A DNA stretch of 64,000 bases, taken from NCBI RefSeq assembly GCF_041107455.1, contig NZ_JBGBPY010000001.1, positions 3,410,001-3,474,000 of the forward strand, read 5' to 3'. The DNA is from Rhodanobacter humi. Its GTDB lineage: Bacteria; Pseudomonadota; Gammaproteobacteria; Xanthomonadales; Rhodanobacteraceae. The notes below the pieces were generated by a model. It was not told the DNA's origin. It did no database searches and saw only the letters and a list, made by a program, of their open reading frames with translations. Shown here one piece after another: positions 16,921 through 25,816 of the stretch. Positions within the stretch are counted from its first letter, which is position 1, and every line of letters starts with the position of its first letter. A program made the position numbers and the translations under genes.

Positions 16921-17681
16921 GCGCGTTCTCCACGAAGGCGGCGCCACAACAATCGCGGCGCCCGGGGCAGCATGCCAAGCAACAGCCGCGTGTGCATCGC
17001 CGAGATGCGCAGGTTGTCGCGGAACATGCGGAAGTGGGACAGCCCGTTTTCCGGATAGATCACCCGGGTCGGCAGGTTCACCACCGGCACGCCGCGCCAG
17101 ACCAGGCGCACCGCGGCCTCGGTGTCGAAATCCATGCGCGCGGGCAACGGCTTGCGCGCGATCTCGGCACAGGTGGCCGCGAGCGGGTACAGGCGGTAGC
17201 CGCACATCGAGTCGCGGATCGCCAGCGACAAGGTTTCCAGCCAGACGCAGGCATGGGTGACGTAGCGCCCGTACAACCGTGCCCGCGGCACGCTGGCGTC
17301 GTAGATCGGGGCGCCGCAGACCAGCGCCCCGGGCTGCGCGCGCGCCTCGGCAAGGAAGCGCGGCACGTCGGCGGCGTCGTGCTGGCCGTCGGCGTCGATC
17401 TGCAACGCGTGGCTGTAGCCGGCCGTGCGGGCGGCGAGCAGGCCCGTGCTGAGGGCGCGGCCCTTGCCCTGGTTGTGCGGCAGGTGCAGCAGACGCACGC
17501 CATCGGCCTCCTGCGCCAGCGCGTCGAGCACGGCGCGCGTGGCGGCGTCGCTGCCGTCGTCGACGATCAGCACGGGCAGTCCATGCGCACGCAACGCCCG
17601 CACGGTGGCCGCGATCGTGCTGCCGTGGTTGTAGATCGGGATCAGCGCGCAGGGGGCGAAGCGGCCGCAGGCATCCGGCAT
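16908..17681 (-). CDS. Family 2 glycosyltransferase
   Basis: 257 residues with a GT-A fold signature: ALIPIYNHG at the N terminus, LIVDDGSD (about 38-45), LPHNQGKGRALSTGL and IDADGQHD holding the DXD-type metal site. It resembles dolichol-phosphate-mannose-synthase-like enzymes without the C-terminal membrane part. Glycosyltransferases of this type are standard in xanthomonadin and aryl-polyene loci and may build the sugar link to the lipid anchor. The start at 17679-17681 is 8 bases after the ACP stop. Confidence 0.87.
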   Translation of the reverse strand: MPDACGRFAPCALIPIYNHGSTIAATVRALRAHGLPVLIVDDGSDAATRAVLDALAQEADGVRLLHLPHNQGKGRALSTGLLAARTAGYSHALQIDADGQHDAADVPRFLAEARAQPGALVCGAPIYDASVPRARLYGRYVTHACVWLETLSLAIRDSMCGYRLYPLAATCAEIARKPLPARMDFDTEAAVRLVWRGVPVVNLPTRVIYPENGLSHFRMFRDNLRISAMHTRLLLGMLPRAPRLLWRRLRGERACVA

Positions 17682-17689
17682 GGCCCGGC

Positions 17690-17959
17690 TCAGCGTTCGA
17701 GCAGGCCGCGCACCGTGCCCACCACGTCGCCCACGGTGCGCACGTTCTTGAAATCCTCCGGCTTGATGCGCATGCCGGTCATCTCCTGCACCTGGATCGC
17801 CAGGTCCACCGCGTCGATGCTGTCCAGGCCGAGGTCGGTGAACAGATGGGCGGACGGCGTGACCCGCGCCGGCTCGATCTCGAAGGTGTCGCGCAGCACC
17901 TCGCGCAGACGTTCGAGGATGTCCGTGTCGCTGATGCCGGTTGCCAGGATGGTGCTCAT
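17690..17959 (-). CDS. Acyl carrier protein (aryl-polyene ACP 1), first gene of the operon
   Basis: 89-residue ACP with Ser47 in DLGLDSIDAVDL as the phosphopantetheine site. It is the most upstream gene of the pigment operon in this window. The 309 bases before it hold no gene, only a 10-bp dyad and the leucine-dehydrogenase terminator, so the operon promoter should lie at about 17970-18200. In many aryl-polyene loci an acyl-ACP ligase gene is nearby; here none is. Confidence 0.9.
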   Translation of the reverse strand: MSTILATGISDTDILERLREVLRDTFEIEPARVTPSAHLFTDLGLDSIDAVDLAIQVQEMTGMRIKPEDFKNVRTVGDVVGTVRGLLER

Positions 17960-18057
17960 ATCGCGTTCTGCTCTTGTTGTTCCATGCGTGTCGTGACGCC
18001 TTCCGGGGCGGCTGTTCCGTGCGGGACGGGCGGCCGCCACCGGCGGCACCTTGCCCG

Positions 18058-18080
18058 GACCGGCATCGGCGATGCCGGTC
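18058..18080. promoter_or_regulatory. Perfect dyad upstream of the aryl-polyene operon
   Basis: GACCGGCATC (18058-18067) and GATGCCGGTC (18071-18080) form a perfect 10-bp inverted repeat with a 3-base spacer, about 100 bases upstream of the first ACP start. It could be an operator or a 5'-leader hairpin. No poly-T tract follows in the operon direction, so a terminator is unlikely. Confidence 0.5.
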
Positions 18081-18203
18081 TTCCCGACGAGATGGATCCC
18101 CTGTGTCGCGGATGCTGACCGGGCCGGCGCGCCGCCACATCGAGCATTGTAACAGAGCCCTGCCGCCGACCGGGCATGACGGACGGCAGGGCGGCGGCAA
18201 CGA

Positions 18204-18227
18204 AAAGGCCGCCTTGCGGCGGCCTTT
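18204..18227 (-). terminator. Intrinsic terminator after leucine dehydrogenase
   Basis: AAAGGCCGCC (18204-18213) pairs perfectly with GGCGGCCTTT (18218-18227) around a TTGC loop. On the minus strand the stem is followed by TTCGTT. It lies about 40 bases past the stop of the dehydrogenase gene and insulates the pigment operon. Confidence 0.8.
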
Positions 18228-18268
18228 CGTGCAATCCGGGCGGTGGAAGCCGCCTGGGGCAAGGCGGC

Positions 18269-19372
18269 TTACTGGCCGCGCATGCGGCCCTGGAAACGGG
18301 TGCCGTTGTTGCCCATGTGCGGCAGCTTGATCTTGCCGATGGCGTTGATGCGTTCCTCGGCCAGGCGGTCGGCGGCCTTGTAGGTGGGCACGTTCTGGGT
18401 CTTGCTGATCTCGAAGATGCGGCCCAGGTTGTAGTAGATCGTGCGCATCATGCGCATCGCGCGCTCGCGGTTGTAGCCGTCGATCTCCAGCGACACGTTC
18501 ATCACGCCGCCGGCGTTCACCGCGTAGTCCGGCGCGTACAGCACGCCGCGCTTCTGCAGCTCGTCGCCGATCGCGTCGGTGGCCAGCTGGTTGTTCGCCG
18601 CGCCGCAGATGATCTTCGCCTTGATGCGGTCGATGGTCTGCTCGTTGACGGTGCCGCCCAGCGCGCACGGGCTGTACACGTCGGCATCCACGTCGTAGAT
18701 CTCGTCCAGGCCCACGGCCTCGCAGCCCAGCTCGTCCACGCAGCGCTGCACGGCATCCTTGTTGATGTCGGTGACGAACACCTTGGCGCCCTGCTCGCGC
18801 AGCAGCTTGATGAACTCGCTGCCCACGTGGCCGCAGCCCTGCACGGCGAAGCTGTACTTGCCCACGTCCTCGTTGCCGTGCTTGAAGTGCAGCGCGGCCA
18901 TCAGGCCCTGCAAGGTGCCGAACGCGGTGAACGGCGAGGGGTCGCCCGAGCCGCCGTGCACCTGGTGCACGCCGGTGACGTACTCGGTCTCGCGGAACAC
19001 GTATTCCATGTCGTTGACGTCGATACCCACGTCCTCGGCGGTGATGTAGCGGCCGTTCAACGAGTTGACGAAGCGGCCGAACGCGCGGAACAGCGCCTCG
19101 GACTTGTCCTTGGAAGGATCGCCGATGATCACCGCCTTGCCGCCGCCCAGGTTCAGGCCGGCCACGGCGTTCTTGAAGGTCATGCCGCGCGACAGGCGCA
19201 GCACGTCGTTCACGGCCTCCTGCTCGGTCTTGTACGGCCACATGCGCAGGCCGCCGAGCGCGGGGCCCAGCACCGTGTTGTGGATCGCGATGATGGCCTT
19301 CAGGCCGGCGTCCTTGTTGTGGCAGAAGACGACTTCTTCGTGACCCGTGTTGGCGATGGTTTCGAAAATCAT
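18269..19372 (-). CDS. Leucine dehydrogenase (Glu/Leu/Phe/Val dehydrogenase family)
   Basis: 367 residues, the normal length for NAD-dependent leucine dehydrogenase, which deaminates branched-chain amino acids to 2-keto acids. The active site is readable: GGLRMWPYK (40-48), Lys67 in MTFKNAVAGL and Lys79 in LNLGGGKAVI, the equivalents of Bacillus Lys68 and Lys80. The Rossmann half has VQGCGHVGSEF. ATG 19370-19372 starts MIFETIANTG; the upstream frame stays open but has no family similarity. It is transcribed in the same direction as the pigment operon but ends in its own terminator. Confidence 0.92.
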   Translation of the reverse strand: MIFETIANTGHEEVVFCHNKDAGLKAIIAIHNTVLGPALGGLRMWPYKTEQEAVNDVLRLSRGMTFKNAVAGLNLGGGKAVIIGDPSKDKSEALFRAFGRFVNSLNGRYITAEDVGIDVNDMEYVFRETEYVTGVHQVHGGSGDPSPFTAFGTLQGLMAALHFKHGNEDVGKYSFAVQGCGHVGSEFIKLLREQGAKVFVTDINKDAVQRCVDELGCEAVGLDEIYDVDADVYSPCALGGTVNEQTIDRIKAKIICGAANNQLATDAIGDELQKRGVLYAPDYAVNAGGVMNVSLEIDGYNRERAMRMMRTIYYNLGRIFEISKTQNVPTYKAADRLAEERINAIGKIKLPHMGNNGTRFQGRMRGQ

Positions 19373-19843
19373 TGGTACGGCGACTCCATGGAGAGGTGCC
19401 CGCAGGCATCCAGGACGACGGCATCGCAGCGATGGCCGCCGGGGAACAGCAACTGCACGAATGCGTCGCTCCGGACGGGCCGGTGCGACGAACCAAGTCG
19501 AACATTCTAGTACGGCGCCCCGCGCGGGCCGTGCGGCGGCGCAGCAAGACCGGGGTCTGTGCATGGCCCGAAACGTGAATGCTTGCTGAATGTTTCCGGT
19601 GGGCGTGCCTGTCTTTCACGCGTCGCTGCGCATTGGGTAGTGAGAGGAAAACTCGGCGGCGATCGTTCCGCCGCACCGGCCATGCCTGCGCGTGCCGGTG
19701 TGGCATGCGCCCCGGGATCAGGCTCGGCGGGGAACCGGAGCGCACGAGGCCATCGTGCGCCTGAGTCCTCCCTGCGGCAGTTCGCGTGCACGGCAAGCCG
19801 GCACCTTGCAATCAGGCAGTACCTACGTCCCGGGAGACATCGC
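19373..19843. other. Divergent promoter region between leucine dehydrogenase and the T6SS operon
   Basis: 471 bases with no convincing gene. It should hold the promoter of the dehydrogenase (minus strand) and of tssB (plus strand). The clearest structure is a hairpin of GCGCACGA (19740-19747) with TCGTGCGC (19753-19760), about 85 bases before tssB. I looked for a sigma-54 GG-N10-GC pair and found none with correct spacing. Confidence 0.5.
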
Positions 19844-20362
19844 ATGGCCAAGCAGAGCAGTCAGAAGTTCATCGCGCGGAACCGCGCGCCGCGGGTGCAG
19901 ATCGAGTACGACGTCGAGGTCTATGGCGCACAGAAGAAGGTCCAGGTGCCGTTCGTGATGGGCGTGATGTCGGACCTGTCCGGCAGCAACAACGCCGAGT
20001 TGCCGCCGATCGAGGAGCGCAAGGCGCTGGAGATCGACGTCGACAACTTCGACAACCGCCTGCAGTCGATGAAGCCGCGCGTCTCCTTCGCGGTGCCGAA
20101 CACGCTCACCGGCGAGGGCAACCTCAACGTGGACATCACCTTCGAGAGCATGGACGACTTCTCGCCCGCCGCGGTGGCCCGCAAGGTGGGCGCGGTGGCC
20201 AAGCTGCTGGAGGCGCGCACCCAGCTCGCCAACCTCGGCACCTACATGGACGGCAAGGCCGGCGCGGAGAAGCTGATCGCGCAGGCCATCAACGATCCGG
20301 CGCTGCTGCAGTCGCTGGTGTCCGCAGCCAAGCCCGGCGATGCCGGCAAGGACGGGGAGTAA
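19844..20362 (+). CDS. tssB: T6SS contractile sheath small subunit TssB/VipA
   Basis: 172 residues. It assembles with TssC into the contractile sheath around the Hcp tube. Family wording is clear: APRVQIEYDVE, FVMGVMSDLSG, RKALEIDVDNFD and the C-terminal YMDGKAGAEKLI helix. The ATG at 19844 has GGGAGA about 8 bases upstream; the open frame extends further back but without sheath similarity. It begins the first T6SS transcription block, three bases before tssC. Confidence 0.95.
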   Translation: MAKQSSQKFIARNRAPRVQIEYDVEVYGAQKKVQVPFVMGVMSDLSGSNNAELPPIEERKALEIDVDNFDNRLQSMKPRVSFAVPNTLTGEGNLNVDITFESMDDFSPAAVARKVGAVAKLLEARTQLANLGTYMDGKAGAEKLIAQAINDPALLQSLVSAAKPGDAGKDGE

Positions 20363-20365
20363 GCC

Positions 20366-21859
20366 ATGGCAACCGAGAAACTGGCCGAACAGGGCGGTGC
20401 AACCCAGACCCTGGTACCCGACGATTTCGCCGCGCTGCTCAGCAAGGAATTCAAGCCCAAGAGCGACCGCGCGAAGGAAGAGGTGGAATCCGCCGTCCGC
20501 ACGCTCGCCGAGCAGGTGCTGAACAAGGCCGACATCGTCTCCGACGACGTCACCCAGACCATCAACGCGTACGTGGCCGAGCTGGACCGCAAGATCAGCG
20601 AGCAGCTCAACCTGGTGATGCACCACGCCGACTTCCAGAAGCTGGAAAGCGCCTGGCGCGGCCTGCATTTCCTGGTCAACAACACCGAGACCGACACGCA
20701 GCTGAAGATCCGCGTGATGAACATCTCCAAGAAGGAGCTGGGCAAGACGCTGAAGCGCTACAAGGGCACGGCGTGGGATCAGAGCCCGATCTTCAAGAAG
20801 ATGTACGAGGAAGAGTACGGCCAGCTGGGCGGCGAGCCCTACGGCTGCCTGGTCGGCGACTACTACTTCGACCACAGCCCGCCCGACGTGGAGCTGCTCG
20901 CCGGCATCGGCCAGGTGGCCGCGGCCGCGCACGCGCCGTTCATCGCCTCGGCCAACCACACCCTGATGGGCATGGACAGCTGGAGCGAGCTGGCCAACCC
21001 GCGCGACCTCGCCAAGATCTTCTCCACGCCCGAGTACGCCTCCTGGCGCTCGCTGCGCGAGTCCGACGATGCGAAGTACCTTGGCTTGGCCATGCCGCGC
21101 ACGCTGGCGCGCCTGCCGTACGGCGCTGCGACCGACCCGGTGGAGGAGTTCGACTTCGAGGAGGACACCTCCGGCGCCGATTCGTCCAAGTACACCTGGC
21201 AGAACGCCGCCTACGCGATGGCGGTGAACATCAACCGCTCGTTCAAGGAATACGGCTGGTGTTCGCGTATCCGCGGCATCGAGTCCGGTGGTGCGGTGGA
21301 AGGCCTGCCGGTGCACACCTTCCCGACCGACGACGGTGGCGTGGACATGAAGTGCCCCACCGAGATCGCGATCACCGATCGCCGCTCGGCCGAGCTGGAC
21401 AAGATGGGCATGATGCCGCTGGTGCATCGCAAGAACTCCGACATGGCGGCGTTCATCAGCGCGCAATCGCTGGCCAAGCCGGAGGAGTACGACGATCCGG
21501 ACGCCACGGCCAACGCGGCACTGAGCTGCCGCCTGCCGTACCTGTTCGCAGCCAGCCGTTTTGCGCATTACCTGAAGTGCATCGTGCGCGACAAGATCGG
21601 TTCGTTCAGCAGTCGCGAGCAGATGCAGAGCTGGCTGACCAACTGGGTCATGCAGTACGTCGACGGTGATCCGACCAACTCCAGCGAGGAGACCAAGGCG
21701 CGCAAGCCGCTGTCGGCGGCCGAAGTGGTGGTGGAGGAAGTGGAGGGAGCGCCGGGGTACTACACCTCGAAGTTCTATCTCAAGCCGCATTACCAGCTGG
21801 AAGGCCTCACCGTGTCCTTGCGGCTGGTGTCGCGGTTGCCGTCGGCAGCCAAGGCCTGA
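20366..21859 (+). CDS. tssC: T6SS contractile sheath large subunit TssC/VipB
   Basis: 497 residues, full length. It contains the WRGLHFLVNNTETD segment, GDYYFDHSPPDVELL, the conserved AAYAMAVNINRSFKEYGWCSRIRG stretch in two halves, and the C-terminal SAAEVVVEEVEGAPGYY region that forms the ClpV-accessible end of the sheath. GGGGAG precedes the ATG. It is translationally linked with tssB. Confidence 0.96.
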   Translation: MATEKLAEQGGATQTLVPDDFAALLSKEFKPKSDRAKEEVESAVRTLAEQVLNKADIVSDDVTQTINAYVAELDRKISEQLNLVMHHADFQKLESAWRGLHFLVNNTETDTQLKIRVMNISKKELGKTLKRYKGTAWDQSPIFKKMYEEEYGQLGGEPYGCLVGDYYFDHSPPDVELLAGIGQVAAAAHAPFIASANHTLMGMDSWSELANPRDLAKIFSTPEYASWRSLRESDDAKYLGLAMPRTLARLPYGAATDPVEEFDFEEDTSGADSSKYTWQNAAYAMAVNINRSFKEYGWCSRIRGIESGGAVEGLPVHTFPTDDGGVDMKCPTEIAITDRRSAELDKMGMMPLVHRKNSDMAAFISAQSLAKPEEYDDPDATANAALSCRLPYLFAASRFAHYLKCIVRDKIGSFSSREQMQSWLTNWVMQYVDGDPTNSSEETKARKPLSAAEVVVEEVEGAPGYYTSKFYLKPHYQLEGLTVSLRLVSRLPSAAKA

Positions 21860-21880
21860 CGGTCCGATCCCGGCTGCGGT

Positions 21881-21908
21881 CGCCCATGCGGTCACACCTG
21901 CATGGGCG
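21881..21908 (+). terminator. Hairpin between tssC and hcp
   Basis: CGCCCATGC (21881-21889) and GCATGGGCG (21900-21908) form a 9-bp perfect stem with a 10-base loop, about 20 bases after the tssC stop. There is no U tract, so it may act as a weak terminator or a 3'-end stabiliser rather than a full stop. The 205-base tssC-hcp gap is the longest in this block and could also hold an extra promoter for hcp. Confidence 0.45.
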
Positions 21909-22064
21909 GCAGGAGACAGAACGACACCGTCGGACATCGGCGGAAATGCAAGGCATCGTCTGCGCGGCATCGCGGGGAGGGTGGCGACGGGCACGAGGCG
22001 ATCGGCAAGGGCGCAGCCCAGCCGGGCAAATCAATTCATCAACAGGTGATCGAGGAGAAGGTTC

Positions 22065-22568
22065 ATGGCATTCGACATGCACATCAAGTTCGGCAAGGGC
22101 AAGGTCGAGATCAAGGGGGCATCCAACCACAAGGTGCACAAGGGCGACGTGCCGATCCTGGCGTGGTCGTGGGGCGTGAGCAACACCGGCGATCTGCATA
22201 CCGGCGCGGGTGCGGCCAGCGGCGGCAAGGCACACGTGCAGGACATCTCCCTCACCAAGTACGTGGACGGCTGTTCCAACGCGCTGCTCAACGCCTGCTG
22301 CACCGGCGGCCGCCTCGAGAACGCGTGGCTGTACGTCACCAACGCCACCGGCGAGCAGACCGACTTCCTCACCATCGAACTCTCCGAGGGCGTGCTGGTG
22401 ACCTCGGTATCCACCGGCGGCAGCGGCGGCGAGGACAAGCTCACCGAGAACATCACCCTGCACTTCGGCAAGTTCAAGTACTCGTTCCAGCCGCAGGACG
22501 ACAAGGGCGCGAAGGACGGCGGTACCAAGGACTTCACCTACGACATCCAGAAGGTGGCCAGCGCCTGA
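22065..22568 (+). CDS. hcp: T6SS tube protein Hcp (TssD)
   Basis: 167 residues of the Hcp family (COG3157). It forms the hexameric rings of the inner tube and carries small effectors. It has MAFDMHIKFGKGKVEIKG, the ISLTKYVDGCSNAL segment matching the usual SITKxxDxxSP loop, and the C-terminal FTYDIQKVAS. GAGGAGAAGG just upstream is a strong ribosome site, suiting a highly made structural protein. In P. aeruginosa H1, Hcp is also the carrier for Tse1-type amidases, which fits the Tae1 gene found further on. Confidence 0.95.
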   Translation: MAFDMHIKFGKGKVEIKGASNHKVHKGDVPILAWSWGVSNTGDLHTGAGAASGGKAHVQDISLTKYVDGCSNALLNACCTGGRLENAWLYVTNATGEQTDFLTIELSEGVLVTSVSTGGSGGEDKLTENITLHFGKFKYSFQPQDDKGAKDGGTKDFTYDIQKVASA

Positions 22569-22627
22569 GCCTGATCGGCACCTTGCAGTTCCTCGTTCCA
22601 TCCATCTTCCACTAGCCGGGTGTGTGC

Positions 22628-23419
22628 ATGACCCCAGAGAACATGCTGAAAGAAGGCCGGTTGGACGAGGCGCTGCAAGGCCTGACCGCGCAGGTGCGCG
22701 GCAACCCCGCGGATGCGAAGGCGCGGGTGTTCCTGTTCCAGTTGCTGGCCGTGCTGGGGCAGTGGGAGCGGGCGCAGAACCAGCTCAAGGTGAGCGGCGA
22801 GCTCGACCCGCTCAACACGCTGATGGTGGAAGCCTACAGCCGTGCACTGGCCGGCGAGCTGGAGCGGCAGCAGGTGATGGCCGGCACGCGCTCGCCGATG
22901 GTGATCGGCGAGCCCGCGCAATGGCTGGCGCTGCTGCTGCAGTCGCTGAAATTGCAGGCCGAGGACCGGCATGCGCAGGCGCAACCGCTGCGCGAGCAGG
23001 CCTTCGAACAGGCCGAGGCGGTGGGTGGCGAAATCGACGGCACGCCGTTCGAGTGGATCGCCGATGCCGATCCGCGCTTTGGCCCGTGCCTGGAGATGAT
23101 CGTCAACGGCGGCTACGCCTGGGTGCCGTTCACGCGCCTGAAGAAGCTGGTGTTCGAGGCGCCTGCCGACCTGCGCGACAAGGTGTGGGCGCCGGTGCAG
23201 GTGACCTGGAGCAACGGCGGCCAAGCGGTGGGTTTCGTGCCGTGCCGCTACCCCGGTTCCGAGCGGGCAGCGGACGGCGAACTGGTGCTGGCGCGGCGCA
23301 CCGATTGGAGCGATCTCGGTGGCGAATGCTTCGCCGGTTGCGGCCAGCGCATGCTGGCCACCGATGCCGGCGAGTACCCGCTGCTGGACATCCGCAGCAT
23401 CACGTTCAACGCGGCCTGA
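22628..23419 (+). CDS. tagJ: T6SS accessory protein TagJ/ImpE
   Basis: About 263 residues. The N-terminal part is TPR-like (MLKEGRLDEALQGLTAQVRGNPADAKARVFL, given here across two turns), followed by the ImpE domain with GGYAWVPFTRLKKLVFEAP and WAPVQVTW. TagJ/HsiE binds the TssB N terminus and tunes sheath disassembly by ClpV. Its place between hcp and tssE is exactly the P. aeruginosa H1 order. A GTG at 22622 is an alternative start two codons upstream; I prefer the ATG. Confidence 0.9.
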   Translation: MTPENMLKEGRLDEALQGLTAQVRGNPADAKARVFLFQLLAVLGQWERAQNQLKVSGELDPLNTLMVEAYSRALAGELERQQVMAGTRSPMVIGEPAQWLALLLQSLKLQAEDRHAQAQPLREQAFEQAEAVGGEIDGTPFEWIADADPRFGPCLEMIVNGGYAWVPFTRLKKLVFEAPADLRDKVWAPVQVTWSNGGQAVGFVPCRYPGSERAADGELVLARRTDWSDLGGECFAGCGQRMLATDAGEYPLLDIRSITFNAA

Positions 23420-23423
23420 AAGC

Positions 23424-23927
23424 ATGGCCGAGCTGACCACCCAGGAACGTCTGCAGCCCTCGCTGCTCGACCGCCTCACCGATGACGAGCCCGGCAAGGC
23501 CGACGAGAGCCGCGAGAAGCGGGTGATCTCGGCCACGCGCCTGCGCGACTGCGTGACGCGGGACATGTCCTGGCTGCTGAACTGCGTGAACCTGGGCGCC
23601 GAGGCCGAACTGGCGGATTACCCGGAGGTGGCGAGCTCGGTGCTCAACTTCGGCATTCCCGACCTCACCGGTGCGGCGCTGTCCGGCATCAAGGCCGACG
23701 CGCTGCAGCGCAAGGTGCGCGACGCCATCCTCGCGTTCGAGCCGCGGCTGACGCCCGGCACCTTGCAGGTCACCGTGCAGGCGGACAGCCGGCGCATGGA
23801 CCACCAGTCGCTGGTGTTCAACATCGCCTCCGAGATGTGGGCGCAGCCGATTCCCTTGAACCTCTACCTCAAGACCGAGGTGGATCTGGAGACCGGGCGG
23901 TTCAACGTCTCTGAGAGCTTTGGTTGA
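23424..23927 (+). CDS. tssE: T6SS baseplate protein TssE (gp25-like)
   Basis: 167 residues of the gp25-like lysozyme-fold family, a baseplate wedge component that starts sheath polymerisation. It begins MAELTTQERLQPSLLDRLTDD, with the typical LLDRL motif, and has SSVLNFGIPDLTG and LYLKTEVDLETGRF near the end. The ATG at 23424 follows the tagJ stop by 4 bases. A longer in-frame reading from within tagJ exists but is not conserved. Confidence 0.94.
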   Translation: MAELTTQERLQPSLLDRLTDDEPGKADESREKRVISATRLRDCVTRDMSWLLNCVNLGAEAELADYPEVASSVLNFGIPDLTGAALSGIKADALQRKVRDAILAFEPRLTPGTLQVTVQADSRRMDHQSLVFNIASEMWAQPIPLNLYLKTEVDLETGRFNVSESFG

Positions 23928-23932
23928 GCGTC

Positions 23933-25816
23933 ATGGACCCGCGCCTGCTCCGTTACTACAACCGCGAGCTGCAGCACGTCCGCGAGATGGGCGGCGAGTT
24001 CGCGCGCGAATACCCCAAGATCGCCGGCCGCCTCGGCCTGGAAGGCTTCGAGTGCGCCGATCCCTACGTGGAGCGGCTGCTGGAGGGTTTCGCCTTCCTT
24101 GCCGCGCGCATCCAGTTGAAATTGGACGCGCAGCACCCGGTGTTCACCCAGCATCTGCTGGAGATGATCTACCCGCATTACCTCGCACCGGTGCCTTCGA
24201 TGGCGGTGGTGCAGCTGAACCCGGACATCAAGGAAAGCGCGCTGGCCACCGGTCCGGTGGTGGCGCGGCAGACCGCGCTGCGCGGGCTCACCGGTCACGA
24301 CGAGCGCACCGCCTGCGAATACCGCACCGCGCACGACGTCGCGCTGTGGCCGCTGGAACTGGCCGAGGCGAAGTACTTCGAGACGCCGGCCGCGCTGGCC
24401 GCCGCGGGCGTGCCGCTGCCGGCGAACAAGACCGTACGCGCCGGCCTGCGGTTGAAGTTCACCGTCACCGCCGGCGCGCAGGCGAACATGCTGGCGCTGG
24501 ACGAGCTGCCGCTGTTCATCGCCGGCACCGACGAATTGCCCAAGCGCCTGTACGAGCAGCTGCTCGGCAACGCGGTGGGTTACCTGGTGCGCACGCCGGG
24601 GGCGGGCGGGCTGGTCAGCGAGTTCTTCGACGGCAGCTGCATCCGCGACAAGGGCTTCGCCGACGACGAGGCGCTGCTGCCGTACACCGACCGCTCGTTC
24701 AGCGGCTACCGCCTGCTGCAGGAATACTTCGCCTGCCCGGAGCGCTTCCTGTTCGCGGTGTTCACCGGGCTGAAGCCGGTGCTGGCGCGCTCGTCGGCCT
24801 GCGAATTCGAGATCGTGACGCTGTTCGACCGCAGCGTGAGCCGCCTGCACAACGCGGTGGACGCGGGCAACTTCCGGCTGTTCTGCACGCCGGCGATCAA
24901 CCTGTTTCCGCGCCGCGCCGACCGCATCCACCTGCAGCCGGGGCGCACCGAGTACCACATCCTCGCCGACCGCACCCGGCCGATGGATTTCGAGATCCAC
25001 AGTGTCGCCGACGTGGAAGGCTTCGGCGACCGCCAGGAGCCGGAGCAGCGCTTCCAGCCGTTCTACGGCAGCGACGAGCGCACCTGGCACAGCGGCGCCG
25101 CCGCGTTCCATACCATCCGCCGCGAACCGCGCCTGCTGTCCGCGCGCCAGCGCCTGCACGGCGCGCGCTCCAGCTACGTGGGCAGCGAGGTGTTCATCGC
25201 GCTGGTCGACGCCAACGACGCACCGTATGCCACGCAGTTGCGCCAGATCGGCATGCGCCTGCTGTGCACCAACCGCGACCTGCCGCTGCAGATGCCGGTG
25301 GGCAAGTCGCGCACCGATTTCACCCTGGACACCGGCGCGCCGGTGGCCTCGATCCGCTGCGTGGCCGGTCCCACCAAGCCGCGCGCGCCGACCGCGAACG
25401 GCGAAACCGCGTGGCGGCTGATCAGCCACCTGCAGCTCAACTACGTCTCGCTGCTGGGCGACGGCGGCGAAGAGGGCGCGTCGGCGCTGCGCGAGATGCT
25501 CACGCTGTACTGCGACGAATTCGATGCCGCCGCGCGCCGCCAGATCGAGGGCATCAAGGCGGTGGGTTCGCAATCGGTGGTGCGGCGCATCCCGGTGCCG
25601 GGGCCGATCAGCTTCGGCCGCGGACTGGAGATCACGCTGACCTGCGACGACGGTGCCTTCGAAGGCACCGGCGCCTTCCTGCTCGGCGCGGTGATGCAGC
25701 ACTTCTTCGCGCGGCACGTCTCGGTGAACTCCTTCACTGAAACCGTGCTGCGCACCCTGGAACGCAACGAGGTGGCCCGATGGCCGGCACGGCTCGGCAA
25801 GCGCCAGATCCTGTAG
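23933..25816 (+). CDS. tssF: T6SS baseplate protein TssF
   Basis: 627 residues (ImpG/VasA family). It starts with the hallmark MDPRLLRYYNRELQHVREMG and continues with FLAARIQLKLDAQ and HYLAPVPSMAVVQ. It forms the wedge of the baseplate with TssG, TssE and TssK. A TTG at 23924 could add three residues, but the ATG at 23933 gives the standard family start. The 3' end overlaps tssG by 37 bases. Confidence 0.95.
   Translation: MDPRLLRYYNRELQHVREMGGEFAREYPKIAGRLGLEGFECADPYVERLLEGFAFLAARIQLKLDAQHPVFTQHLLEMIYPHYLAPVPSMAVVQLNPDIKESALATGPVVARQTALRGLTGHDERTACEYRTAHDVALWPLELAEAKYFETPAALAAAGVPLPANKTVRAGLRLKFTVTAGAQANMLALDELPLFIAGTDELPKRLYEQLLGNAVGYLVRTPGAGGLVSEFFDGSCIRDKGFADDEALLPYTDRSFSGYRLLQEYFACPERFLFAVFTGLKPVLARSSACEFEIVTLFDRSVSRLHNAVDAGNFRLFCTPAINLFPRRADRIHLQPGRTEYHILADRTRPMDFEIHSVADVEGFGDRQEPEQRFQPFYGSDERTWHSGAAAFHTIRREPRLLSARQRLHGARSSYVGSEVFIALVDANDAPYATQLRQIGMRLLCTNRDLPLQMPVGKSRTDFTLDTGAPVASIRCVAGPTKPRAPTANGETAWRLISHLQLNYVSLLGDGGEEGASALREMLTLYCDEFDAAARRQIEGIKAVGSQSVVRRIPVPGPISFGRGLEITLTCDDGAFEGTGAFLLGAVMQHFFARHVSVNSFTETVLRTLERNEVARWPARLGKRQIL

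Noticed and set aside
19559-19843. Upstream extension of tssB in the same open frame
   Set aside because: The extra residues have no sheath similarity, and the conserved start MAKQSSQKFIARNRAP has its own ribosome site.
19373-19843. A sigma-54 promoter for the T6SS operon
   Set aside because: GGCAC and TTGC words occur, but none has the GG-N10-GC spacing that sigma-54 needs.
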